From NCBI GenBank assembly GCA_009781425.1, contig WQYC01000022.1:1-43925 (forward strand): 43,925 bases of DNA, in the 5' to 3' direction. Below the pieces are notes generated by a model. The model saw only the letters and a program-made list of their open reading frames with translations. It had not been told where the DNA came from and ran no database searches. This DNA comes from Oscillospiraceae bacterium (lineage in GTDB: Bacteria > Bacillota > Clostridia > Oscillospirales > Ruminococcaceae). Position numbers and translations under genes: made by a program. Shown here piece by piece: positions 1 through 7,293 of this stretch (its first letter is position 1; the number at the start of each line of letters is the position of its first letter).

Positions 1-983
1 TCGTTTATGTACTTCAAAAAGCTCTCGAAATCGCTGTGTTCAAGCGCGTGAATCAGCTTATCAACACGGTTGTTCTCCTCGAAAAAGTGAAAAGCGCGGA
101 GTAGCGGGCGGTCGCCGAATTGGTCGCGCAGGATATTTGTGTTGAGCTCGATGTCCTTTCGTGCAATCTGCCGCAGATTTTCAACACCGAAATAAGATGC
201 AATCTCGCGCATTTCCTGCGGAATCGCGGCGTATTCGTCGTTCATGCCCGCGTGAGAGCCGCCGGTGTTGATTATACACAAATCATGCTCAAACGAGCTC
301 CAGGCGTCGCTCGCGACCTTGCCGATAATCGGCGAGCCCGAGTCCTTGAAGTCAATCACGATAAAACCGCCGATAGCACAGGCAAGCTGGTCTAAAAGCC
401 CGCAAGGCTTCCCGAAGTACTCGTTTTCGGCTTTCTGCGAGATTTTCGCGATTCTCTGCGGGTCAATCTGCCCGTTGTTATAAAGATTCGATAAAATAAT
501 CCCGAGCATGACCTCAAACGCCGCCGAGCTGGACATTCCCGAGCCGGGAAGCACCTCGGAGGTTGTGTACGCCTTGAAGCCGCCGATTTTGAAGCCGGCT
601 TTCTTGAAGCCTGCCGCGACACCGCGGATTAAAGCTTCAGAAGTTCCTTTTTCCTCGGGAACAACGTCAAGATTATCAAGCCAAACGCCGTTTTCCTCGA
701 AGCCCTCGGACTTGACGACGATTTTGTTAGCTTCAATCGGCTCTACGACAGCGATAATGTCAAGGCTTATGCTCGCCGCCAAAACCTTTCCGCAGTTGTG
801 GTCGGTGTGGTTTCCGCTGACCTCGGTTCTGCCGGGAACAGAAAAAAGCCGGATATCACCGCCGGATTCCTCCCCGAAATGCTTCTTAAAGTCAGCGATT
901 GCCTGCTCAAAGCGGCTTCGCTTTAATTCGATTTCCACTGCGGGATATAATTCCTCGGGCTTCAAAATTAGTGGTAGTTTCAT
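1..983 (-). CDS. galK: galactokinase, GHMP kinase family (3' end missing)
   Basis: Phosphorylates galactose with ATP in the Leloir pathway (family knowledge). The reading frame is open from the ATG at 983 to the window edge, giving about 327 residues of a family that is usually near 390-430, so the C-terminus lies outside. Near residue 50 it shows the galactokinase signature in the form PGRTEVSGNHTDHNCGKVL; a typical family member has GRxNLIGEHTDYNxGxVL, so Ser replaces Gly/Ile before the NHTDH core. Near residue 135 is the GHMP glycine/serine loop LPGSGMSSSAAFE. A GGAGA ribosome site precedes the ATG. The upstream rodA-type gene stops at 985, one base away, so the two are probably cotranscribed. 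Pairing of a cell-shape gene with galactokinase is not a functional link I can explain. Confidence 0.88.
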   Translation of the reverse strand, partial: MKLPLILKPEELYPAVEIELKRSRFEQAIADFKKHFGEESGGDIRLFSVPGRTEVSGNHTDHNCGKVLAASISLDIIAVVEPIEANKIVVKSEGFEENGVWLDNLDVVPEEKGTSEALIRGVAAGFKKAGFKIGGFKAYTTSEVLPGSGMSSSAAFEVMLGIILSNLYNNGQIDPQRIAKISQKAENEYFGKPCGLLDQLACAIGGFIVIDFKDSGSPIIGKVASDAWSSFEHDLCIINTGGSHAGMNDEYAAIPQEMREIASYFGVENLRQIARKDIELNTNILRDQFGDRPLLRAFHFFEENNRVDKLIHALEHSDFESFLKYIN

Positions 984-984
984 G

Positions 985-2139
985 TTAATCTTTCTCCGTA
1001 TAAAACATATGATATTTTTTATCCTTATGGGCGCGGACGGACAGAACGAGTCCGATTCCCATAAAATAAGCTAAAACTGCGCTTCCGCCTGCTCCTATGA
1101 GCGGCAGAGGCTGACCGATAACCGGCATAACCGCAAGCGTCATGCCTACATTTATAATAGTATTATAGATGAACATTCCGAAAACGCCGACACAGATATA
1201 TTTTCCGAGCGTGTCCTTGGCGAGCAGGCAATTCCCGAGTATGCGGATAAGGATAAGCATAACTAAGCCGAGCGTCGCCACGCACCCGACAAACCCAAGC
1301 GTCATGCCGATATAAGAGAAGATGAAATCTGTTTGGAATTCGGGGATATAAATATATTCGCCGCCGAATAAGCCGCGCCCCGACAGCTCTCCCGAGCCTA
1401 TGGCAATCAGGCTTCGGTGCTGTTGATGGTAGAAATGCAGCATTTCCGCTTCGCGCACCTCTTCATCAATCAGCACTAAAATGCGCAATTTATGATATGC
1501 TTTGAAGACGTAATTCCACATTATAAAGGCAACTACAGGCACTAACGCTAAAATCACCGCGACATAACGCCACCACAAGCCCGCTATGAACAGCATGGTA
1601 AAGGTTATAAGCAGAAAAACTAAAGTCGTCCCGAAGTCCCCCCGCGACAGCAGAAGCATACAGGGAACCGCTGTATGTGCGGCTAATAACGCTAAGTGCG
1701 GGATTTGATTCATGCGCTTGCCGACCTTCGATAGGTGCGTAGCGTAAGTTATAACATAAAAAACCTTTAGAAACTCCGACGGCTGGACTGTGGTGAAGCC
1801 GAAGTTCAGCCAGTTGATTTCCTCACTACCCTGCGGACCTACGCCGAGCGGCGTATGAAGCAGAAGCATCATGAAAATCCCTGCCGCCGCGCCGATGAAC
1901 CAGAACTTTGCAAAATATTTGTAGTTAAGTGCGGCAATTGCGAGTGCGGCGAAAAGCCCCATAAACGCCATGGCTACCTGCATTCTGTAATGGCGCGCGT
2001 GAACAAAGGGGCTGACCTCGTTGCTCACCATGCTGAAAAGCAAATACGCGCTGAAAAGGCAAGCCGAAAGACACAGCAAAACCAGCAGTTTGTCCAACCG
2101 CTTGAAATATTCAAGAGAAAGTCTTAAAACACGCTTCAT
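985..2139 (-). CDS. rodA: RodA/FtsW/SpoVE-family peptidoglycan glycosyltransferase
   Basis: SEDS-family integral membrane protein that polymerises lipid II into peptidoglycan (family knowledge). About 384 residues with many hydrophobic segments, starting with LLVLLCLSACLFSAYLL. Family motifs are visible: TTVQPSEFLKVFYV, SRGDFGTTLVF, FQTDFIFSYIGMTLGFVG and, near the C-terminus, NVGMTLAVMPVIGQPLPLIG with the conserved GGSA. Length fits RodA or SpoVE; rodA is chosen over ftsW or spoVE without strong proof. I start at the ATG at 2139 (MKRVLRLS). A TTG six codons upstream extends the frame, but a -10 box lies within that extension. No Shine-Dalgarno sequence precedes 2139 and the predicted transcript start falls on or near the A of this ATG. 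Confidence 0.9.
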   Translation of the reverse strand: MKRVLRLSLEYFKRLDKLLVLLCLSACLFSAYLLFSMVSNEVSPFVHARHYRMQVAMAFMGLFAALAIAALNYKYFAKFWFIGAAAGIFMMLLLHTPLGVGPQGSEEINWLNFGFTTVQPSEFLKVFYVITYATHLSKVGKRMNQIPHLALLAAHTAVPCMLLLSRGDFGTTLVFLLITFTMLFIAGLWWRYVAVILALVPVVAFIMWNYVFKAYHKLRILVLIDEEVREAEMLHFYHQQHRSLIAIGSGELSGRGLFGGEYIYIPEFQTDFIFSYIGMTLGFVGCVATLGLVMLILIRILGNCLLAKDTLGKYICVGVFGMFIYNTIINVGMTLAVMPVIGQPLPLIGAGGSAVLAYFMGIGLVLSVRAHKDKKYHMFYTEKD

Positions 2140-2145
2140 ATTTAA

Positions 2146-2174
2146 AGTATAGCACAAAACTATTGCGCCGTCAA
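2146..2174 (-). promoter_or_regulatory. sigma-A type promoter for the rodA-galK pair
   Basis: On the minus strand TTGACG (2174-2169) is separated by 17 bases from TATACT (2151-2146). Counting seven bases on puts the transcript start near 2139, which is the first base of the rodA start codon. It overlaps the plus-strand promoter of the gene at 2210. Confidence 0.65.
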
Positions 2175-2191
2175 TGGAATTGTGATATAAT
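2163..2191 (+). promoter_or_regulatory. sigma-A type promoter, extended -10, for the gene at 2210
   Basis: TTGCGC (2163-2168), a 17-base spacer, then TATAAT (2186-2191) preceded by TG at 2183-2184. The gene's AGGTGGAG ribosome site and ATG at 2210 follow. It shares its DNA with the divergent rodA promoter, so both cannot easily be occupied together. Confidence 0.65.
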
Positions 2192-2209
2192 TAAGAGCAG
2201 AGGTGGAGC

Positions 2210-2827
2210 ATGAAAAGAATATTAGCATTAATCTGCATGACAAGCATATTGACCGCAGGCACGAACGACATAATGGATATTTTACGCCATGCCGCGAAAA
2301 CTGACGAGCTTTCCTATGAGCGGCAATGGCAGCTTGATTTTGACCGCGACGGTGATATTACAACAGCGGACGCATTAATAGCAATGAGAGGGGTCGCGGG
2401 GCTTTCCGAGCCCTCAATTATTCCACCCATTCCCGAATCCCTCGAGCCTTTATCGGAAGAAATTGAATTGAAAATAAAAACCGATTGGTTAAAGCCTTTT
2501 GAATCTGTTAATCTTGCTGATGCTTGGATTAAATTTTATTTCGGAGCTTATAACGATAGTATTGCTTTAATGATTAGCGATGCTTTCACAGCTTATGCAT
2601 ACTCGATGTGGTCGGAAGAAGTCGCGGGAATTTGGTTTGTATACCGGGATGGTCAGCCTGTATATGTTTGGAACGATGGGGAATTTTACAGATTATCCTT
2701 AGCTTACGACAAAGGCTTGCTGACTGAGCAGGATTTGTTAAATATTCAGTTTTATCATTCTGCCGAGGGTATATATTCTTACGACCGTGATTACGGAGAT
2801 TTTCGTTATTGGAAAATGGGGTTTTAA
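2210..2827 (+). CDS. secreted protein with N-terminal dockerin-like Ca-binding repeats
   Basis: 205 residues. The start MKRILALICMTSILTAGT looks like a short signal peptide, so export is likely. Residues about 19-65 resemble a dockerin: a degenerate first repeat (NDIMDILRHAAK) and a clear second EF-hand-like repeat, DFDRDGDITTADALIAMRGVAG, with Asp at the expected calcium positions. A Pro-rich linker follows, then an acidic/aromatic domain of about 120 residues ending in YDRDYGDFRYWKMGF that I do not recognise. The dockerin being N-terminal is unusual, since dockerins are mostly C-terminal. The repeat resembles the C-terminal repeats of the 2018-residue protein at 35515-41571. The AGGTGGAG ribosome site supports this start. 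thiN follows after 3 bases. Confidence 0.7.
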   Translation: MKRILALICMTSILTAGTNDIMDILRHAAKTDELSYERQWQLDFDRDGDITTADALIAMRGVAGLSEPSIIPPIPESLEPLSEEIELKIKTDWLKPFESVNLADAWIKFYFGAYNDSIALMISDAFTAYAYSMWSEEVAGIWFVYRDGQPVYVWNDGEFYRLSLAYDKGLLTEQDLLNIQFYHSAEGIYSYDRDYGDFRYWKMGF

Positions 2828-2830
2828 TTT

Positions 2831-3457
2831 ATGCGTGCATTAATTATCAGCGGCGGGAAAATAAGCGACTACGATTATATAAAAGAACAGATTTTGCAAT
2901 TCGGTGCAGATATGACGATTTGCGCGGACAGCGGCTACAGTCACGCTGTAAGCATGAACCTCACGCCGAATTTAATTGTCGGCGATTTTGATTCGCTTGG
3001 CGCGGTTGCGATTCCCGAAAATATAAAAACCGCACGTTATCCGAGCGAGAAGAACCAAACCGACACCGAAATCGCGCTTGAAAGCGCGAGGGAAGCGGGC
3101 GCGCGTGAGTTTTTATTCATTGGCGTAACAGGCGGGCGCGCTGACCATATGCTGACGAATATTTTCATGCTGAGAAACTGCCTTGAACGCGGCGAAGCCG
3201 CAGTAATCATCGACGAGCATAACAGAATCAGAATGATTGATTTAAGGCTTGAAATAGAGGGAGAAAAAGACAGTTTAGTTTCGCTTGTGCCGCTTTCTGA
3301 CTGCTTTGACGTGACGACTGAGGGCTTGAAATATCCGCTAAAAAACGCCGAGTTAAAACTCGGCGAAGGGCTCGGTGTGAGCAACGTAATGACGGATACG
3401 AAAGCTTTTATTACTGTAAAAAAAGGCTTACTGCTTGTGATTGAAGCGAGGGATTGA
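2831..3457 (+). CDS. thiN: thiamine diphosphokinase
   Basis: Transfers pyrophosphate from ATP to thiamine, giving thiamine diphosphate (family knowledge). 208 residues, a normal length for the TPK family. Motifs seen: ADSGY near residue 36, the metal-binding GDFDSLG near residue 56, KNQTDTEIAL near residue 75, and GVTGGRADHMLTNIFML near residue 97. The start lies 3 bases after the preceding stop, and the GGGG at the end of that gene could act as the ribosome site. No thiamine riboswitch is visible upstream. In many Firmicutes this gene lies after rpe/rsgA; here it follows a secreted protein instead. Its TGA stop is embedded in the -35 box of the next promoter. Confidence 0.92.
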   Translation: MRALIISGGKISDYDYIKEQILQFGADMTICADSGYSHAVSMNLTPNLIVGDFDSLGAVAIPENIKTARYPSEKNQTDTEIALESAREAGAREFLFIGVTGGRADHMLTNIFMLRNCLERGEAAVIIDEHNRIRMIDLRLEIEGEKDSLVSLVPLSDCFDVTTEGLKYPLKNAELKLGEGLGVSNVMTDTKAFITVKKGLLLVIEARD

Positions 3458-3482
3458 CAAGACTGCGAATTTATGTTAAAAT
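3454..3482 (+). promoter_or_regulatory. promoter of the tRNA-Ala gene
   Basis: Perfect TTGACA (3454-3459), 17-base spacer, TAAAAT (3477-3482) with TG at 3474-3475. The -35 box contains the thiN stop codon TGA (3455-3457). The tRNA begins 9 bases after the -10 box. Confidence 0.8.
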
Positions 3483-3490
3483 TAAATCAT

Positions 3491-3563
3491 GGGGCATTAG
3501 CTCAGTTGGGAGAGTATCTGACTGGCAGTCAGAGGGTCGTCGGTTCGAGTCCGATATGCTCCA
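3491..3563 (+). tRNA. tRNA-Ala, anticodon GGC
   Basis: 73 bases fold into a full cloverleaf. The acceptor stem GGGGCAT pairs with ATGCTCC and carries a G3:U70 wobble, the identity element for alanyl-tRNA synthetase. The D stem is GCTC/GAGT. The anticodon stem TCTGA/TCAGA encloses CTGGCAG, giving anticodon GGC, which reads GCC and GCU alanine codons. The T arm is GTCGG-TTCGAGT-CCGAT and the discriminator base is A. The 3' CCA is not encoded, so it must be added after transcription. Confidence 0.96.
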
Positions 3564-3569
3564 TTTTGA

Positions 3570-3594
3570 GGCAGGGATTATTCTCTGTCTTTTT
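3570..3594 (+). terminator. Rho-independent terminator after tRNA-Ala
   Basis: GGCAGGGA pairs with TCTCTGTC (8 pairs including two G:U) around loop TTAT, followed directly by TTTTT. It starts 7 bases after the tRNA. Confidence 0.7.
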
Positions 3595-3613
3595 CTGTGT
3601 GCGGGCTCTGTCC

Positions 3614-3642
3614 TTGACAAATCGTTTTTTATCTGTTATACT
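3614..3642 (+). promoter_or_regulatory. strong sigma-A type promoter for the GIY-YIG/DUF2075 gene
   Basis: TTGACA (3614-3619), 17-base spacer, TATACT (3637-3642), with TG at 3634-3635. The start codon at 3681 follows after a GAGGAAA ribosome site. Being near consensus, it suggests constitutive expression of the gene on its own. Confidence 0.8.
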
Positions 3643-3680
3643 TCAGTCGAAGAGCGAAATTAAAAATCGAGGAAATTATT

Positions 3681-5333
3681 ATGTATACAATCGAAACGAA
3701 GAATTTTTCAAACAATGATTTCAATACGTGGGAGCTTATGTTTGATTATCACTGTGTTTACATATTAGAAAATGGGAAAGAAGCTTATATCGGAGAATCG
3801 GGTAATGCTATTCAAAGAGCGAAAAAACATTATCGGGAATCGCCTTCAAATAGGTTGAAGAAATATAATTTCAAAAGGATACATATTATCAACGCAGAGT
3901 GCTCCGAGGAAACGCCCGCAAAGCATTTTGAGCATTTGCTGATTAGACTTATGAGAATAGACAAAAAGTTCAAAATCGTTAATGATAAAGAGGGCGAAAA
4001 TCCGATTTATATACGAAGAAATCAGTTTGAGGCTTATTTCGATAAATTGTGGATTGAGCTTGAGAAAAAATCTCTCGTAAATAAAAAAGAGTTTCAAGTG
4101 ATATTAAATTCCGGTATGTATAAATATTCGCCTTATACCATGCTGACTGAAAAGCAGCAGCAAGCAGTAGACTGTGCTGTCAGAGTACTTGATTCCGAGG
4201 AGACGCATCCGCCTAAAGACAGGAGCGAGAAAGGGTATAAAGAAAGAACGATTCTTATTAGCGGCGATGCCGGAACCGGGAAAACTCTTGTCGCAACCTC
4301 TTTGTTTTATTATCTGAAAAACAACAGTCGTTATAAAGATAAGAAAATAGCCTTAGTATACTCAAATCCGGCTATCAGAAAAGAAATTCAACAGGTGTTT
4401 AAGCAGACGGATGGGTTGGAAAAGAAATTTGTTATCAGCCCTATAGACGTTACAAAGCAGTTTTATGATATTGTTATCTGTGACGAGGCGCATAGATTGC
4501 GCCAAAATAAGAATCTTGTCTTTTATAAAAAGAATTTCGAGAATGCGAACAAACGATTAAACTTGAAAAGCGATAGTGACGAATTGGATTGGATTTTAAA
4601 AAACTCCGGACGTCAAATTCTGTTTTATGACAGTAAACAAATCTCCTGCCCTTGCGATATATCGAAGGATTCGTTTGACGGGAGACTGTTTGATGAAAAA
4701 CGAGGAGTCCGCCTTGTGCAATTAGATGAGCAAATGCGAATTCAAGCCGGCGAAAAATATATCCCCTATATTTATAGTATCTTGTATAAAAAATGCAAAA
4801 TGCAAAAGCCAAAGATGTTCAAAAACTATGAGTTTTGTTTGTTTTCGGATTTTTCCGATATGGTAAAGCTTGTCCGAGAAAAGGAAGAGTCAGTAGGATT
4901 AAGCAGGCTGTGTGGAGGATACGCCTGGAAATGGATTGCCAAAAAGGATAAATCGCTCTTTGATATAATTATTGACGGCGAAGGCGTAAAATGGAATACA
5001 AAGTCAAGCGGCTGGCTTAGTAACCAAAGCACGAAAAATGAAATGGGCAGCATATATACTCTCGCGGGGCTTGACTTAAACTATGCGGGTGTGGTCATCG
5101 GGAATGACTTGTTCTATGATAAAGCTGACAATAAGATAAAAGTAAACAAAAAGTCATTTTATGACGGCAAAGTAAAAAAGGGAGTGAAGGACGAGGATTT
5201 AAAGGCGTTTGTTCTAAACACCTATGCTGTTCTTCTCACGCGTGCGATTAAAGGGACTTTTGTTTATGTCTGCGATGAGAATTTGAGAGAGTATTTACAG
5301 AAGTTTATACCATATAAAGAAGAATCATCTTGA
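3681..5333 (+). CDS. GIY-YIG nuclease domain fused to a DUF2075-type P-loop helicase/ATPase
   Basis: 550 residues in two parts. Residues about 23-100 look like a GIY-YIG nuclease: VYI at 26-28, AYIGES at 35-40, then Arg46, His50 and a possible metal-binding Glu near 84. The classical GIY is VYI and YIG is kept. Residues about 150-545 look like a DUF2075/Schlafen-like ATPase: Walker A GDAGTGKT at 195-202, Walker B ending IVICDEAH near 264-271, QLDEQMRI near 347 and a C-terminal superfamily-1 type LLTRAIKGTFVYV. A GAGGAAA ribosome site precedes the ATG. The gene is a single unit with its own promoter directly downstream of a tRNA and is more A/T-rich than its neighbours, which suggests acquisition by transfer. 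A role in DNA processing or phage defence is inference. Its last 9 bases overlap the opposing gene at 5325. Confidence 0.85.
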   Translation: MYTIETKNFSNNDFNTWELMFDYHCVYILENGKEAYIGESGNAIQRAKKHYRESPSNRLKKYNFKRIHIINAECSEETPAKHFEHLLIRLMRIDKKFKIVNDKEGENPIYIRRNQFEAYFDKLWIELEKKSLVNKKEFQVILNSGMYKYSPYTMLTEKQQQAVDCAVRVLDSEETHPPKDRSEKGYKERTILISGDAGTGKTLVATSLFYYLKNNSRYKDKKIALVYSNPAIRKEIQQVFKQTDGLEKKFVISPIDVTKQFYDIVICDEAHRLRQNKNLVFYKKNFENANKRLNLKSDSDELDWILKNSGRQILFYDSKQISCPCDISKDSFDGRLFDEKRGVRLVQLDEQMRIQAGEKYIPYIYSILYKKCKMQKPKMFKNYEFCLFSDFSDMVKLVREKEESVGLSRLCGGYAWKWIAKKDKSLFDIIIDGEGVKWNTKSSGWLSNQSTKNEMGSIYTLAGLDLNYAGVVIGNDLFYDKADNKIKVNKKSFYDGKVKKGVKDEDLKAFVLNTYAVLLTRAIKGTFVYVCDENLREYLQKFIPYKEESS

Positions 5334-5630
5334 ACCCTTCCCCGCGGCTATTCTGACGTTTTGCCGAAATGAAAGCGCCGCCGTGACCTTTTCCTTAAAA
5401 CGAAGCAAATCTTCTTTCAGAGCGTACATAGTGAAGCTTCCGTCACCCACAAGCTGCAGCCTGCCCAATTGATACTTATTAAACGCCTCCCAGTTGTCAA
5501 GTACATCGGGGGCGTTGCTTTGCGTTTCGTCGGTTTTGACATAGAGGTTAGAGGTTTCACGCAATCCGGAGATGCAAAAAGTTCCGAAAACCCCTTTTTC
5601 ATCGTAATAATGCCCTATAAGCTGCGCCAC
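5325..5630 (-). CDS. conserved-looking small protein of unknown function
   Basis: 101 residues with no motif I recognise and no signal peptide or membrane segment. The C-terminus is basic (RQNVRIAAGKGSR). The start is GTG at 5630, with an AGGAG ribosome site 7 bases upstream; no ATG is suitable. A good promoter lies at 5651-5679. The 3' end overlaps the opposing helicase gene by 9 bases. Codon use resembles the core genes, so I take it to be native and the helicase gene to be the newcomer. Confidence 0.6.
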   Translation of the reverse strand: MAQLIGHYYDEKGVFGTFCISGLRETSNLYVKTDETQSNAPDVLDNWEAFNKYQLGRLQLVGDGSFTMYALKEDLLRFKEKVTAALSFRQNVRIAAGKGSR

Positions 5631-5650
5631 GTGCCGCTCCTTTTTGTATT

Positions 5651-5679
5651 ATTGTATCATAAATACTCGGTATAGTCAA
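5651..5679 (-). promoter_or_regulatory. promoter for the 101-residue gene
   Basis: Minus-strand TTGACT (5679-5674), 17-base spacer, TACAAT (5656-5651). The -35 box contains the TGA stop codon of spmB (5678-5676), the same arrangement as thiN and the tRNA promoter. Confidence 0.7.
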
Positions 5680-6203
5680 CCCCGTGAATAAAATAACAAT
5701 CTAACCACCAACCCGCTCAGTATTAAGAGCGTTACGTCTCCCGCAAGCGCCGCAGGGAGCGCGTGACGCGTTTTGCGTACTTTTGTAGCGGCGAAGTAGA
5801 CAGCAATTACATAAAAGGTCGTTTCACTACTGCCGAGAATCACGCTCGCCACCCGCCCCGCGAAGCTGTCCGCGCCTGTTTCGCCAAGCACCGACTCAAA
5901 TATCGCCACCGAGCCGCTCCCCGAAAACGGACGCATAATCACAAGCGGCGCGACCTCACTCGGGAAGCCAAGAAAGCTCGTTACAGGCGCGAGCAATCCC
6001 GAAATGAGCGCGAGTCCGCCCGACGCACGGAACATTCCCACCGACAGCACAAGCGCGAACAGCGCAGGGAAAATGTCGTAAACAGTGTGCAAGCCTTCCT
6101 TTACGCCTTTTGTGAACTCGGCGAAGACATCTGTTTTTTTGCACAGTGCGTAAATCAGCACGAATATAAATATTACGGGAACAGCAAAGTCTGAAACGTT
6201 CAT
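5676..6203 (-). CDS. spmB: spore maturation protein B
   Basis: Membrane protein needed, with SpmA, for dehydration of the spore core in Bacillus (established for that species). 175 residues with nucleoside-recognition (Gate) domain features: [22 protein letters not shown] at the N-terminus, the conserved FTKGVKEGLHTVYDIFPAL, then MRPFSGSGSVAIF and GSSETTFYVIAVYF. I start at the ATG at 6203 (MNVSDFAV), which overlaps the spmA stop as ATGA. An upstream frame extension would lie wholly inside spmA. Its presence is the main evidence that the organism forms spores or descends from a spore former. Confidence 0.9.
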   Translation of the reverse strand: MNVSDFAVPVIFIFVLIYALCKKTDVFAEFTKGVKEGLHTVYDIFPALFALVLSVGMFRASGGLALISGLLAPVTSFLGFPSEVAPLVIMRPFSGSGSVAIFESVLGETGADSFAGRVASVILGSSETTFYVIAVYFAATKVRKTRHALPAALAGDVTLLILSGLVVRLLFYSRG

Positions 6204-6802
6204 TTTTGCACCTTCTTTCCGGGCTTTCCCGATTTCACCGATAAAATCTTCGCCATTGTTACCGCGACAATCACTGCGGCGAGCGAGCAAATCCAGACAG
6301 CAGGGAGGATTTCCATCGGCGCGGCAGAGCCGTGCTTGAGGCGTATTGCGGCGGCGGTGGTGGGAATTAGTTGGAGGGAAGCCGTATTAATCACCACAAA
6401 AATAACCATATTATTCGACGCGCTTTCGCCCGTGCTTTCCTCCTTTTCAAGCTCGCGCATAGCTGCGATTCCGAAGGGCGTAGACGCGTTCCCGAGCCCG
6501 AGCAGGTTCGCCGTGATGTTGAGAACTATGTAGCCGATTGCCTTGCCGTTTGGATTTATGCCCTTGAACAGCCTTATCAGAACAGGCTTGAATGCCTTTG
6601 CGAGCACTTCAACAAGTCCCGACATCTGCGCTACGCGCATGATTCCGCTCCACAGGCAAATCACCCCGCAGAGCGTAAGGCACAGCGTAACAGCGTTTGC
6701 GGCTTCCGAAAGCGCGGCATCTGACACCGCCGCGACATCGCCGCCTATTACGCCGAAAACAAGCGAAAAAAATATTAACCCCGCGAAAACCCATTTCATC
6801 AT
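6200..6802 (-). CDS. spmA: spore maturation protein A
   Basis: Partner of SpmB. About 200 residues with several membrane segments and the family motifs LCGVICLWSGIMRVAQMSG, LNITANLLGLGNASTPFGI and the Ser/Asn-rich ASNNMVIFVVINTASLQLIPTT. I start at the first of two adjacent ATGs (6802 or 6799) because a GAGGGG ribosome site lies 9 bases upstream; the longer frame would start inside the opposing promoter region. It overlaps spmB by 4 bases, so translation is probably coupled. Confidence 0.9.
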   Translation of the reverse strand: MMKWVFAGLIFFSLVFGVIGGDVAAVSDAALSEAANAVTLCLTLCGVICLWSGIMRVAQMSGLVEVLAKAFKPVLIRLFKGINPNGKAIGYIVLNITANLLGLGNASTPFGIAAMRELEKEESTGESASNNMVIFVVINTASLQLIPTTAAAIRLKHGSAAPMEILPAVWICSLAAVIVAVTMAKILSVKSGKPGKKVQK

Positions 6803-6822
6803 AATAATATGCCCCTCTTGTA

Positions 6823-6851
6823 TTGACAAATCGACAATTTTATGTTTTAAT
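6823..6851 (+). promoter_or_regulatory. promoter of the Hpt gene
   Basis: TTGACA (6823-6828), 17-base spacer, TTTAAT (6846-6851) with TG at 6843-6844. An AAGGGG ribosome site and the ATG at 6885 follow. Confidence 0.65.
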
Positions 6852-6884
6852 AGTAGTATATTCAAACCGAAAGGGGTTTAAGAC

Positions 6885-7259
6885 ATGGCATGGGATTCCG
6901 GAATTATTGATTTAGACGACGCGATTACGAGAGCAATGGGCAGAAAAGAGCATTACAAAAGCTGGCTTGACTCTTTTTTTGAAAACGACGACTTTAAAGC
7001 TATTGAAGAAGCATTCGCAAATAAAGACCGCGAAACCGCTCTTGACGAGGTTCATAAAATGAAAGGCACAGCGGGGAATCTCTCCGTTATGCGTGTTTTC
7101 GCGGCGGCTGACGCTCTTTGCGAGAAATTGCGCGCAAATGCAGACCTCGGCACACTCGCGGCAGATTTGGAAGCACTCCGCGACAGCTTTTTCGGCGCGA
7201 AGAAAATGTACGAAGAAAATACCGATGTTTTGTTGAATTATGGGGAGATAATGTTTTAA
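6885..7259 (+). CDS. stand-alone Hpt (histidine phosphotransfer) domain protein
   Basis: 124 residues, essentially one four-helix Hpt domain. The expected phosphorylation site is His57 in EVHKMKGTAGNLS, matching the HxxKGxxxN(L) family pattern. It would relay phosphate between a hybrid sensor kinase and a response regulator (family knowledge), but no kinase, receiver or chemotaxis gene lies in this window, so its partners must be elsewhere. It has its own promoter and its own terminator hairpin and is therefore monocistronic. Confidence 0.85.
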   Translation: MAWDSGIIDLDDAITRAMGRKEHYKSWLDSFFENDDFKAIEEAFANKDRETALDEVHKMKGTAGNLSVMRVFAAADALCEKLRANADLGTLAADLEALRDSFFGAKKMYEENTDVLLNYGEIMF

Positions 7260-7262
7260 TAG

Positions 7263-7290
7263 GAACCGCCGCAGTTACCTGCGGCGGTTC
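7263..7290. terminator. hairpin terminator between convergent genes
   Basis: GAACCGCCGCAG pairs perfectly with CTGCGGCGGTTC (12 pairs, loop TTAC). It lies 3 bases after the Hpt stop and 3 bases after the opposing nuclease gene stop. The T-run is weak on both sides (TTATTACTC on plus), but the stem is very stable, so it probably serves both genes. Confidence 0.75.
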
Positions 7291-7293
7291 TTA

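Noticed and set aside
2770-2840. Thiamine (TPP) riboswitch before thiN
   Set aside because: No CUGAGA or related core, and only 3 bases separate thiN from the upstream gene.
5763-6194. 143-residue Arg-rich plus ORF
   Set aside because: Antisense to spmB; composition is an effect of the opposite strand.
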